Source of the DNA: JOPF133 sp035505095
GTDB lineage: Bacteria > Acidobacteriota > Terriglobia > Bryobacterales > Bryobacteraceae
Direction of reading: 5' to 3'
Length of the DNA stretch: 11,427 nt
Assembly (NCBI GenBank): GCA_035505095.1
Contig: DATJRE010000275.1
Location: 1-11,427, forward strand
The notes beneath the pieces were generated by a model that worked only from the letters and a program-made list of their open reading frames with translations, was not told the origin of the DNA and searched no databases. Position numbers and translations under genes: made by a program. Numbering within the stretch: position 1 is the first letter of the stretch; each line of letters starts with the position of its first letter. Below, in pieces: positions 1-6,742 of the stretch.

Positions 1-38
1 GAAAACCGCCCGGCTCGAAGTGCGTTACTGGGTCTCGG

Positions 39-2771
39 TCACCTGACGAACACCGATATGGTGGCGCTTACGGTGGTTCCTCCTGCTCCGTAGGCTGTCA
101 AGGTGTAAGTCTCGTTGGTGATCGGGTTGACCGTGAAGGTGCCGTTCACAGGCAATCCGCTCTGAGTGCCGATATCGGCGCCGATCAGAATCACCTGCGT
201 GGCGTTAGCGGTCTGCCACGAGAGGACCGACGGGGCGCCGGCGGCAGCCGTGGTCACCGGGCTGGCGGTGAACGACAGGATCTGTACCTGTCCGACGAAC
301 ACCGTCGTGTTGGCCTGGATCTGGCCTGCCGAGTTCGTGGCAGTCAGGGTGTAGGTAGTGGTCGTGCTCGGGCTGACCGAAGCGCAATCGTTGGTGTTCA
401 GGTTACTGCCGACGGTTGGCTGGATCGAAATCGAGGTGGCGTTGTTGACCTGCCAGCACAGCTTGGTAGATGTGCCCGGCTGGATGGTTTGCGGGTTCGC
501 CACAAACACTACAACTTGCGGAATCTGGCCGGTAGACACCGTCACCGTAACCGGAGAGGTGACTGACTGGCCGGCGGAATTGGTAGCCGTCAAAGTGTAA
601 GTCGTCGTCTGGGTCGGCGATACGGTGACGCTGCCGTTGGGCGCCACGCTGCCCACGCCGTTATTGATACTGACGGTGGCGGCGTTATTGGTGGCCCAAC
701 TCAAGGTGGAGTTCTGTCCCGGAGAGATGGTCACGGGGTTGGCTTCGAACCGCAGAATCTGCGGAGAAGAAGAGGTCACGGCGGAGACCGTGACAGTGGT
801 GGTGGCGTTGACCGTGCCGCCGGGGCCGGTGGCCGTCAAGGTATAAGTGGTGGTCGTTGTCGGCGTCACCGAAGTGGAGCCGGACTGGGAATTGACCGCG
901 CCTGGACCCGGGCTGATGGAAACGCTGGTAGCGTTCTGGACGACCCACGTCAGAGTCGAAGATTGGCCCGTCGCGATGCTCGCCGGACTGGCCGTGAACT
1001 GAATGATGTTGACCTGTCCCGGAGCCACTGTGCTGACTTCGGTGGTGGCGCTGCTATGCAGGCCGTCCGTATTGGTCACGGTAAGCCGGAAAGCGTAGTT
1101 CTGGCCGGCCGCCGCGGTGAAGGTCGCGACCGCCTGGTTGGCGTTATTGATGGTAACCGCCGGGCCGAGGATCTGGACCCACTGATAGGTCAGCGTTTCA
1201 CCCAGCGGATCGTATGATCCCGAGCCGTTCAGGGTGACCGTGCCGGCAGGAATGCCGAGCTGGTTCGGACCTGCGTCGGCGATTGGCGGGCTCGATCCCA
1301 CCTTGCGTGTCGCGAATTCGTAGCGGATGCGCGGCACGTCCATAGGCACCGGAGTGGTGATCTTGGTGTAATCCTTAGGCGCGATAAAGGTCCCCGCCTG
1401 GAGGCCGAAGACGATTTGGCCGCTGCCGTGGGCCTGCAGATAGGTCTCGTTCCAGCCGGCTTCGGCGGTGAAGGCCACGTGCGGTGAGAACGGCTGGATG
1501 AATTTCAGATCCGCGCCGATATGCTGGCTGCTGGGACCTTGATAGGTGCGCAGCCAACCGACATTGCCCTGGAAGTAGGAATTCCCCCAGGCGGCGAAGA
1601 GGAAGTTGGCGCCGTACTGGTTGACCAGGCGCGCGATGGTCTGCAGATAGGCTCCCGGCGCCAGCGTAGTGCTATTGATGACGCCGATATCCTTGAAGCC
1701 CTGAGTGCCGAACAAGCCGATGCGGCCGCCCTTGAAGAGGTAATCCAACATGAAGGCCGCTTCACCCAATCCGGTCCCGTTTTGATACTGCTTGAAGTCC
1801 AGGTACTTGAAGCTGCCGAAGGCGCCTGCCTGCACGTTGCCCCAGCGGTTGACCAGACCGATATCGAACTGGCCCTCGACGCTGCCGGGGTAGTACGTCA
1901 TCTCGCCCTGGGCCTGCACCGCATGGGTGCCATCGCCGCCGAAAGGAGAGAAGAACTGGCCGCGGCCGCTGGCGCTGAAATCGCCAGTGCGTCCGCCGCC
2001 GAATGCGGGACCGATGTCGAGGCCTACCAGCGAGAATTTCTTGTTCCGTCGCTGGGCTTCTTCGAGCGCGCCCTGGGCTTCGGTGTGGGCAATATTCTGG
2101 GTCTGCTGCTCGCTGAGCGGCTTGGGCAGCGCGGCCACCTGCTGTTTCAGCAGGTTGTGCTGGTTGCGCAGGTCGTCGAGATCGGCGCGCAACTTGTCGT
2201 TGTCGCCCTGGAGATTTTTCAATGCCGAGAGGATGTCATCCAGCTTGTCGAGACGTTTCAGAATCTGGTCGCAGCATTCCTCCTGCTTCTTCATGAAGTC
2301 CTGAAGCATGGGCAGAATGTCGCTGATGCCGCCCTCCTTGATCAAGCGGCCCTGGCCGTCGGTGACCGCCATGATGACCCGGCGGTTCATGAAGCGGCCT
2401 TCCTTGGTTCCATTAGAAACCTCAGGGCTGGCCTTGCCGTTGCCGGCGGTGGAAATCTGGTCCGGGGAAGCGCCGTAATGGACCAGGAATGCCTTAACTG
2501 CGTTAGCGCGCGCGAGCGCCAGTTTGTCGTTGTAAGGCACCGAGCCGACATAGTCGGTATTGCCGGTCACTTTTACGTGATAGTCTTTGTGCTGGCTCAG
2601 CAGGTCAGCCAGGCGCAGGAGACTGGGGTAGCCATCCGAGAGAATCGAGGAATTGAACTCGAAGTTTATCTCTTCCCAGTCGTCCTTGGTTTGGCCGCCC
2701 GTGCTCAACCCCTGCGAATATAGACAGGAAGCCATTAGCCCAAGCGCACCGATCACCGCTAGCTTGTTCAT
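39..2771 (-). CDS. OmpA-family outer-membrane protein with PKD-like domain and four Ig-like repeats
   Basis: This 910-residue protein probably ties the outer membrane to peptidoglycan and displays or stores Ig-like domains. Residues 1-20 form a signal peptide; Cys16 follows LMAS, a poor lipobox, so lipidation is uncertain. Residues 33-137 are an OmpA-like domain with the expected peptidoglycan-contact residues: Asp73 in GNTDYVG, Arg88 in LALARA, and the closing GRFMNRRV near 126-132. Residues 150-245 are charged and heptad-like, probably a coiled coil, with adjacent Cys166 and Cys167. Residues 246-470 alternate aromatic, glycine and polar residues like an outer-membrane beta-barrel (inferred). 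Residues 495-582 look like a PKD domain (ADAGPNQ, LNGSGSYDP, YQW). Residues 586-909 are four Ig-like repeats. Classical OmpA has the barrel first and the OmpA domain last, so the order is reversed here. The ATG start has a Shine-Dalgarno-like GAGGAG 12 bases upstream, a rather long spacing. The exact cellular role is unknown. Confidence 0.92.
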   Translation of the reverse strand: MNKLAVIGALGLMASCLYSQGLSTGGQTKDDWEEINFEFNSSILSDGYPSLLRLADLLSQHKDYHVKVTGNTDYVGSVPYNDKLALARANAVKAFLVHYGASPDQISTAGNGKASPEVSNGTKEGRFMNRRVIMAVTDGQGRLIKEGGISDILPMLQDFMKKQEECCDQILKRLDKLDDILSALKNLQGDNDKLRADLDDLRNQHNLLKQQVAALPKPLSEQQTQNIAHTEAQGALEEAQRRNKKFSLVGLDIGPAFGGGRTGDFSASGRGQFFSPFGGDGTHAVQAQGEMTYYPGSVEGQFDIGLVNRWGNVQAGAFGSFKYLDFKQYQNGTGLGEAAFMLDYLFKGGRIGLFGTQGFKDIGVINSTTLAPGAYLQTIARLVNQYGANFLFAAWGNSYFQGNVGWLRTYQGPSSQHIGADLKFIQPFSPHVAFTAEAGWNETYLQAHGSGQIVFGLQAGTFIAPKDYTKITTPVPMDVPRIRYEFATRKVGSSPPIADAGPNQLGIPAGTVTLNGSGSYDPLGETLTYQWVQILGPAVTINNANQAVATFTAAAGQNYAFRLTVTNTDGLHSSATTEVSTVAPGQVNIIQFTASPASIATGQSSTLTWVVQNATSVSISPGPGAVNSQSGSTSVTPTTTTTYTLTATGPGGTVNATTTVTVSAVTSSSPQILRFEANPVTISPGQNSTLSWATNNAATVSINNGVGSVAPNGSVTVSPTQTTTYTLTATNSAGQSVTSPVTVTVSTGQIPQVVVFVANPQTIQPGTSTKLCWQVNNATSISIQPTVGSNLNTNDCASVSPSTTTTYTLTATNSAGQIQANTTVFVGQVQILSFTASPVTTAAAGAPSVLSWQTANATQVILIGADIGTQSGLPVNGTFTVNPITNETYTLTAYGAGGTTVSATISVFVR
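45..1016 (-). repeat. Four tandem Ig-like repeat units inside the OmpA-family gene
   Basis: Four diverged units of about 78-82 codons lie at roughly 783-1016, 534-767, 291-524 and 45-290 (first to last in the protein). Each encodes the pattern F-x-A-x-P, then a G-rich turn, L-x-W, N-A-T-x-V/I, a threonine run and Y-T-L-T-A. The strongest DNA similarity is around the threonine run and the YTLTA codons. The units are far from identical at the base level, so the duplication is old and slippage is not expected. Unit 3 alone carries two cysteines (772 and 796). Confidence 0.85.
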
Positions 2772-2783
2772 TTTGTTCTTTAT

Positions 2784-2789
2784 CTCCTC
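2784..2789 (-). promoter_or_regulatory. Ribosome binding site of the OmpA-family gene
   Basis: Read on the minus strand this is GAGGAG, 12 bases before the ATG at 2771-2769. It is the only purine-rich Shine-Dalgarno-like block upstream and supports that start. The spacing is longer than the usual 5-9 bases. Confidence 0.5.
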
Positions 2790-2827
2790 AACTTAATCAA
2801 CATGTGCGAGACCCACACCGCAATCGG

Positions 2828-2923
2828 AATCCCTGTTTGGCCGCTTCCGAACGCGGCGCTCCAGGGATTTCCACTAGCAATGCCGGAAAAGCGAGCTCTC
2901 CGGTTTGGGGGCTTCGAAGCCCC
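2828..2923 (-). other. Cluster of three inverted repeats in the upstream region of the OmpA-family gene
   Basis: Three potential hairpins lie back to back. (a) AATCCCTG at 2828-2835 pairs with CAGGGATT at 2862-2869, and inside it GCCGC (2840-2844) pairs with GCGGC (2853-2857), separated by symmetric four-base internal loops. (b) CCGGA (2883-2887) pairs with TCCGG (2899-2903). (c) GGGGCTTCGAAGCCCC (2908-2923) is a perfect 16-base palindrome. None is followed by a T-run on either strand, so they do not look like intrinsic terminators. If the transcript of the minus-strand gene begins to the right of 2923, all three lie in its 5' untranslated region; otherwise the palindrome could be an operator. 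I see no further gene in 2772-3047. Confidence 0.4.
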
Positions 2924-3017
2924 AAAAGCACAACTAGAAACAGGATACACCGGTTTATTTCCTTATCTGCAAGAAATTGCATATCGTTAGTACCCACGGC
3001 CAGTAATCCAAAGCACA

Positions 3018-3046
3018 TTTCCGCGGACCGAAAGTGCGACAATAAT
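3018..3046 (+). promoter_or_regulatory. Candidate sigma-70-type promoter of rnpB
   Basis: AATAAT at 3041-3046 matches the -10 consensus at five of six positions. A weak -35 box, TTTCCG at 3018-3023 (three of six), is 17 bases upstream. Transcription would start near 3052, where the first strand of the rnpB P1 helix begins. The location fits, but the -35 box is weak. Confidence 0.45.
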
Positions 3047-3049
3047 CGA

Positions 3050-3408
3050 GTGAGCTGCCGGACGGGCAGTCGCTTTCCGCAAGGGAAGAGGAAAGTCCGG
3101 TCTCCACAGGGCAGCGTGCCGGCTAACGGCCGGGGTCCGGTTACCCGGATACGGAAAGTGCAACAGAAAATATACCGCCTCGGAAACGAGGTAAGGGTGA
3201 AATGGTGCGGTAAGAGCGCACCGCGCCGGAAGTAATTCCGGTGGCATGGCAAACCCCACGCGGAGCAAGACCAAATAGGGGAGGAGGGGCGGCCCGCCCC
3301 GCCAGACTTCCGGGTAGGTCGCTGGAGCCGGATAGTAATGTCCGGCCAAGAGGAATGATTGCCGCCCGCGAGGGTACAGAAACCGGCTTATAGTCCGGCA
3401 GCTCATAT
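3050..3408 (+). ncRNA. rnpB: RNase P RNA, bacterial type A
   Basis: This is the catalytic RNA that removes the 5' leader of precursor tRNAs together with the RnpA protein. The ends form a 12-base-pair P1 helix: 3051-3062 (TGAGCTGCCGGA) with 3394-3405 (TCCGGCAGCTCA). In order one sees the conserved blocks GAGGAAAGTCCGG with CTCCACAGGGCAG after it (around 3089-3115), GTGCAACAGA, GGTAAGGGTGAAA, GTGCGGTAAGAGCGCACCG, GGAGCAAGACCAAATAGGGG (3262-3281), GGGTAGG, and AGAAACCGGCTTAT near the 3' end. Order and spacing match the type A RNA of E. coli. Exact ends are set from the P1 pairing to within a few bases. The P15/P16 region (3278-3316) is very GC-rich and lacks the GGT found in E. coli loop L15. 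Identification is very secure. Confidence 0.97.
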
Positions 3409-3423
3409 CCGGGATTTCCCGGA
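3408..3423 (+). terminator. Short hairpin just after rnpB
   Basis: TCCGGG (3408-3413) pairs with CCCGGA (3418-3423) around an ATTT loop, immediately after the rnpB P1 helix. No T-run follows, so it is either a 3' processing or stability hairpin or a weak terminator. Confidence 0.35.
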
Positions 3424-3453
3424 GTAACCTGCGTCACTCAACTTACATCGGAT

Positions 3454-3507
3454 GCGGGGTGTGAAAGCCTGGTGCAATCCGCCGCAACTCGGGTTCCCCG
3501 CGTTTTT
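3454..3507 (+). terminator. Candidate intrinsic terminator between rnpB and the hydrolase gene
   Basis: GCGGGG (3454-3459) can pair with CCCCGC (3496-3501); alternatively CGGG (3490-3493) pairs with CCCG (3497-3500) in a tight hairpin. Either form is followed within two bases by TTTTT at 3503-3507. This would separate rnpB transcription from the downstream gene. The large loop of the first form and the shortness of the second make it only moderately convincing. I see nothing else in 3424-3594 apart from the -10-like box near its end. Confidence 0.38.
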
Positions 3508-3579
3508 CTCCCGGTGCCCCGGCGCCTCCACGGCAAGGCACTCTTCGCCGCCGCGCCCCTCAAGGCCGCGTCCCCCCGT

Positions 3580-3585
3580 GATAAG
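3580..3585 (+). promoter_or_regulatory. Possible -10 box placed for a nearly leaderless transcript
   Basis: GATAAG (four of six matches to TATAAT) lies nine bases before the ATG at 3595, and no Shine-Dalgarno block precedes that ATG. If used, transcription would begin about three bases before the start codon. The match is weak and there is no clear -35 box. Confidence 0.22.
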
Positions 3586-3594
3586 CTCATCGCT

Positions 3595-5238
3595 ATGGTT
3601 CGAATCCTTCTAGCGCTGGCGGTGTCCCTGGCCTGCCGCGCGCAGACCGCCCCCCAACCGGTGGAAGGCGACTGGGTGGCGCACGATTTCGTCTTCAAGT
3701 CCGGCGAGAAAATGGCCGAACTGCGGCTGCATTACACCACCCTGGGAAAGCCGGAAAGGGACGCCTCGGGGCACGTGCGCAATGCTGTTCTGATTATGCA
3801 CGGCACGGGCGGCAGCGGGCGCGGGTTCCTCAGCCCCGGCTTCGCCGGCGAGTTGTTCGGCGAAGGCCAGCCGCTCGATGCCAACCGCTTCTACATCATC
3901 CTGCCGGATGCCGTGGGCCACGGCAAGTCCAGCCGCCCTTCCGATGGGCTGCGGATGAAGTTCCCACACTACCGCTATGACGATATGGTGCGGGCTCAAT
4001 ATCTGCTGGTCCACGACGGCTTGCATGTGGACCATCTGCGCCTGGTGATGGGCACCTCTATGGGCGCCATGCACACGTGGATGTGGGGCGAGATGTACCC
4101 GGACTTTATGGACGCGCTGATGCCGCTGGCCAGCGCTCCGGTGGCAATTGCCGGGCGCAACCGCATGTTCCGCGCCATGATCATCCAGGCCATCCGTGGC
4201 GATCCGGAATGGAAGAACGGGGACTATACCAGCCCGCCGGCGAATGGGCTGATCGCGGCGCAGTACGCTTTGTGGATGATGACCAGCAGCCCGCTGCAAC
4301 TCCAGAAGGCCAATCCCACGCATGAAAAGGCCGATGCCGCCGTGGCGGCGCTGCGCCAGCGGGCTTTGCGGACGGACGCCAATGACATGCTGTATTTCTA
4401 CGAATCGTCCACCGACTACAACCCGTCGCCGGACCTCGAAAAAATCCGGGCGCCTCTGTTTGCCATCAACTCGGCGGACGACGAGGTCAATCCTCCGGAG
4501 CTGGGCATCCTGGAGCGCGAAATCAAGCGCGTACCGCGAGGGCGCTATATCCTGATCCCCACCAGCGACCAGACCCGCGGCCACGGCACCCACTCGCGCC
4601 CGGCGGTGTGGAAGAATTATCTGGTCGAGCTGCTGCGCATTTCCGAACCGCGGGCGGCGCTGATGGACCCGCACGATCCGGTCTGGGCGCAGGCCGCGCC
4701 ACCGGTGTTCCAGGTGAAGGTAGCCACCACCAAGGGCGACTTCACCATTGAGGCGCACCGCGATTGGGCGCCCATCGGCGTGGACCGTTTCTACAACCTG
4801 GTGCGCGCGGGCTTTTTCGACGATTCGCGTTTCTTCCGCACAGTGGCCGGCTACATTACGCAATTCGGCATCCCGGGGCAGCCGCGCGTGGCGGCGGTGT
4901 GGCGTAACCAGACCATGCCCGACGACCCATCGCATGGCGATAACGCACGCGGCATGGTGGCCTACGCCATGACCGGCCCGGGCGCCCGTACTACGCAGCT
5001 CTACATTAATTTGAAGGACAATTCCCAGCGGCTGGCCGGGCAGGGCTTCGCGCCGGTCGGCCGGGTGGTGCAGGGCATGGACGTCGTGGACCTGCTGTAC
5101 TCCGGGTATGGCGAAAATTCGGGCGGTGGGATGAGGGCTGGAAAGCAGGCCCGCATGTTTGAAGGCGGCGACGCCTGGCTAGATGCCGCGTTTCCCAAGC
5201 TCGACAAACTGCTATGGGCGCAGATTCGGGGGACGTAG
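3595..5238 (+). CDS. Secreted alpha/beta hydrolase fused to a cyclophilin-type peptidyl-prolyl isomerase
   Basis: This 547-residue protein has two enzyme-like halves. I chose the ATG at 3595 over the in-frame GTG at 3472 because it begins a clean signal peptide (MVRILLALAVSLACRAQ); the 41 extra residues would be low-complexity and lie over the terminator region. Residues 25-350 form an alpha/beta hydrolase resembling the homoserine O-acetyltransferase (MetX) family: MHGTGGSG at 68-75 for the oxyanion hole, nucleophile Ser155 in GTSMG, Asp295 or Asp296 in NSADD, and His330 or His333 in GHGTHS. Residues 351-371 are a linker. Residues 372-540 are a cyclophilin: TTKGDFTIE, then SRFFRTVAGYITQFG, where Arg415 and Gln423 match Arg55 and Gln63 of human cyclophilin A, while Phe60 is Tyr. 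The substrate is unknown. A signal peptide implies export, so a role in methionine synthesis is unlikely. The upstream neighbour is rnpB; the kinase gene starts 42 bases downstream. Confidence 0.9.
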   Translation: MVRILLALAVSLACRAQTAPQPVEGDWVAHDFVFKSGEKMAELRLHYTTLGKPERDASGHVRNAVLIMHGTGGSGRGFLSPGFAGELFGEGQPLDANRFYIILPDAVGHGKSSRPSDGLRMKFPHYRYDDMVRAQYLLVHDGLHVDHLRLVMGTSMGAMHTWMWGEMYPDFMDALMPLASAPVAIAGRNRMFRAMIIQAIRGDPEWKNGDYTSPPANGLIAAQYALWMMTSSPLQLQKANPTHEKADAAVAALRQRALRTDANDMLYFYESSTDYNPSPDLEKIRAPLFAINSADDEVNPPELGILEREIKRVPRGRYILIPTSDQTRGHGTHSRPAVWKNYLVELLRISEPRAALMDPHDPVWAQAAPPVFQVKVATTKGDFTIEAHRDWAPIGVDRFYNLVRAGFFDDSRFFRTVAGYITQFGIPGQPRVAAVWRNQTMPDDPSHGDNARGMVAYAMTGPGARTTQLYINLKDNSQRLAGQGFAPVGRVVQGMDVVDLLYSGYGENSGGGMRAGKQARMFEGGDAWLDAAFPKLDKLLWAQIRGT

Positions 5239-5280
5239 GTTGCACGCCGGGCGGGTCTGTGCGATTTATGAAGCCGGGCA

Positions 5281-6741
5281 ATGACGCGGCTCGAACACTT
5301 CCTGGCCTATGCCGAATCGCACCGCGGAACTGTGACCGCCGCGGCTGTCTCCCTGATTCTGCTGATCGCCGGCATTGACTGGGCCCTCCCCAAGATCACC
5401 GTCGGGTACCTCTACCTGGTTCCCATCCTGCTCTCGGCGGCGGCGCTCAATCGCGCCCAGATTTTAACCATGGCGGCACTATGCGCCTACCTCCGCGAGG
5501 TATTCGATCCCTTGCAGGATGCCCCCTTGGTAACCGGCACGCGGCTTTGGCACGCCTTCAACCCCCGTTACTGGGTGGAGGGATCGGGCGGCCGGCTGGT
5601 GGTGGTGGCGGTGGGATTTGCCATGACCGGTTTCTTCGTGGAGGAGCTCAACCGGCGGCGGCGTTTGCTGGAGGAGCATCTGAAGGAGCGCGAGGAACAA
5701 AACCGCCTGCGCCGCGAAGCCGAGCAGCAGACGCGCATCCTGATCGAAACCAGCCCGCTGGCCATCCTTACGCTGGATGAATCCGGGTCGGTGGCGCTGG
5801 CCAACGCATCTGCAAAGCAGTTACTGGGGTTCGAGGACGAGGGCACGTTGCAAGGGCGATTGGTCGAGCCGTTCCTCCCTCTGCTGCCGCGCATGCTCAA
5901 CAGCCATCGCGCCAGCCCCTCGCATGACATCCGCACCAGTGTGGAATGCAAAGGCCAGAGGTGTAACGGGGAAGTTTTCCTGGCGCACGTCTGGCTCTCA
6001 ACCTATCGCACGTCCAGAGGCCCGGGCCTGGCGGCGGTGGTGTGGGACGCCTCGGAGAACCTGCGCGACCGCGAAGGAGCCGGCCTGGATTCCATGATGG
6101 CCACCTCGCGGGTGCTGATCGGCGCCATGTCGCACGAGATTCGTAACCTAGCTTCGGCAGCCTCTTCGGCATACGCCGCGCTGGCGCCGGGGGAAGGCGG
6201 GGAGACTCACGAACAGTACCAGGCGCTGGGTTCACTAATTCAGGGACTGGAAAAGATTTCCACCTGGGGCCTGCGCATGGCGTCGGCGCGCGAGGCGGTC
6301 ACCGCCGACCTCGGCACGGTGCTGGACGAAACCCGCATTGTAGTGGAGCCGGGTTTGCTGGAATCCGGCATCTCGGTGGTCTGGGAGGTGGCCGAAGGGC
6401 TGCCGCTGGTGCAGGCCGATCATCACGGGCTGCTGCAGGTATTCGTCAACCTGACTCGTAACAGCCAACGCGCGATGCTGGATTGGCCGCGGAGGGAATT
6501 GCGCGTCTCGGCCACGCTGGAGCGGGACCTGGTGGTGGTGCGGTTTGCGGATAGTGGTCCGGGCATTGCCAATCCGGACGGACTGTTCAAGCCGTTCCAT
6601 TCGGGTGGTCAATCCACCGGTCTGGGCCTATACATCTCGCGCGCGATCCTGCGGTCGCACGGGGGAGGATTACGGTACGAACCAACCGAAAAGGGCTGCT
6701 GTTTTATGGTGGAGTTGTGGCCGGTGGAGAATCAGAATTAG
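5281..6741 (+). CDS. Membrane sensor histidine kinase with PAS-like domain
   Basis: This 486-residue kinase should autophosphorylate on His285 and pass the phosphate to the regulator encoded next to it. Residues 17-75 contain two or three hydrophobic membrane spans and residues 103-121 another. A charged coiled coil follows (122-152). Residues 153-258 look like a PAS sensor (TSPLAILTLDESGSVALANASA, here described in part). The dimerisation box is GAMSHEIRN (281-289) with His285; the usual proline after HEIRN is replaced by leucine. The ATPase domain shows the N box FVNLTRNSQRA with Asn394, the G1 box DSGPGI (424-429), the F box FKPFHS (436-441) and the G2 box TGLGL (446-450). All catalytic motifs look intact. 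ATG at 5281 is the first start after the preceding stop; the ribosome site is weak. The signal sensed cannot be told from sequence. Confidence 0.94.
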   Translation: MTRLEHFLAYAESHRGTVTAAAVSLILLIAGIDWALPKITVGYLYLVPILLSAAALNRAQILTMAALCAYLREVFDPLQDAPLVTGTRLWHAFNPRYWVEGSGGRLVVVAVGFAMTGFFVEELNRRRRLLEEHLKEREEQNRLRREAEQQTRILIETSPLAILTLDESGSVALANASAKQLLGFEDEGTLQGRLVEPFLPLLPRMLNSHRASPSHDIRTSVECKGQRCNGEVFLAHVWLSTYRTSRGPGLAAVVWDASENLRDREGAGLDSMMATSRVLIGAMSHEIRNLASAASSAYAALAPGEGGETHEQYQALGSLIQGLEKISTWGLRMASAREAVTADLGTVLDETRIVVEPGLLESGISVVWEVAEGLPLVQADHHGLLQVFVNLTRNSQRAMLDWPRRELRVSATLERDLVVVRFADSGPGIANPDGLFKPFHSGGQSTGLGLYISRAILRSHGGGLRYEPTEKGCCFMVELWPVENQN

Positions 6742-6742
6742 G

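Noticed and set aside
1521..2723. Long plus-strand open frame of 400 codons opposite the OmpA-family gene.
   Set aside because: The minus-strand frame has a signal peptide, OmpA motifs and repeats; the plus-strand frame has no recognisable domain and is a GC-rich shadow.
2797..3437. Several overlapping open frames of 60-151 codons across the rnpB region on both strands.
   Set aside because: They lie over RNase P RNA and the inverted-repeat region and show no protein-like features.
3454..3501. Resemblance to a cobalamin riboswitch core (GAAAGCC, GGTGCAATCC, CGCAACT in order).
   Set aside because: The B12 box and the other conserved flanking elements are missing and the spacing is wrong. The GC hairpin followed by T5 is explained more simply as a terminator.
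3472..3594. In-frame GTG at 3472 giving the hydrolase a 41-residue longer N-terminus.
   Set aside because: The extension is low-complexity, lies over the terminator-like region after rnpB and would bury the clear signal peptide that starts at ATG 3595.
3596..3607. GGTTCGAATCC-like string resembling a tRNA T-arm or attachment site.
   Set aside because: The stem does not extend properly, no acceptor, D or anticodon arm is found upstream, and the bases are the first codons of the hydrolase gene.
3610..4935. Minus-strand open frame of 441 codons opposite the hydrolase gene.
   Set aside because: The His/Arg/Val-rich composition is typical of an antisense shadow in GC-rich coding DNA, and no motif is seen.
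6545..6742. Upstream extension of the response regulator into the kinase gene.
   Set aside because: The extension overlaps the kinase ATPase domain in another frame; the receiver domain begins immediately after the ATG at 6743.
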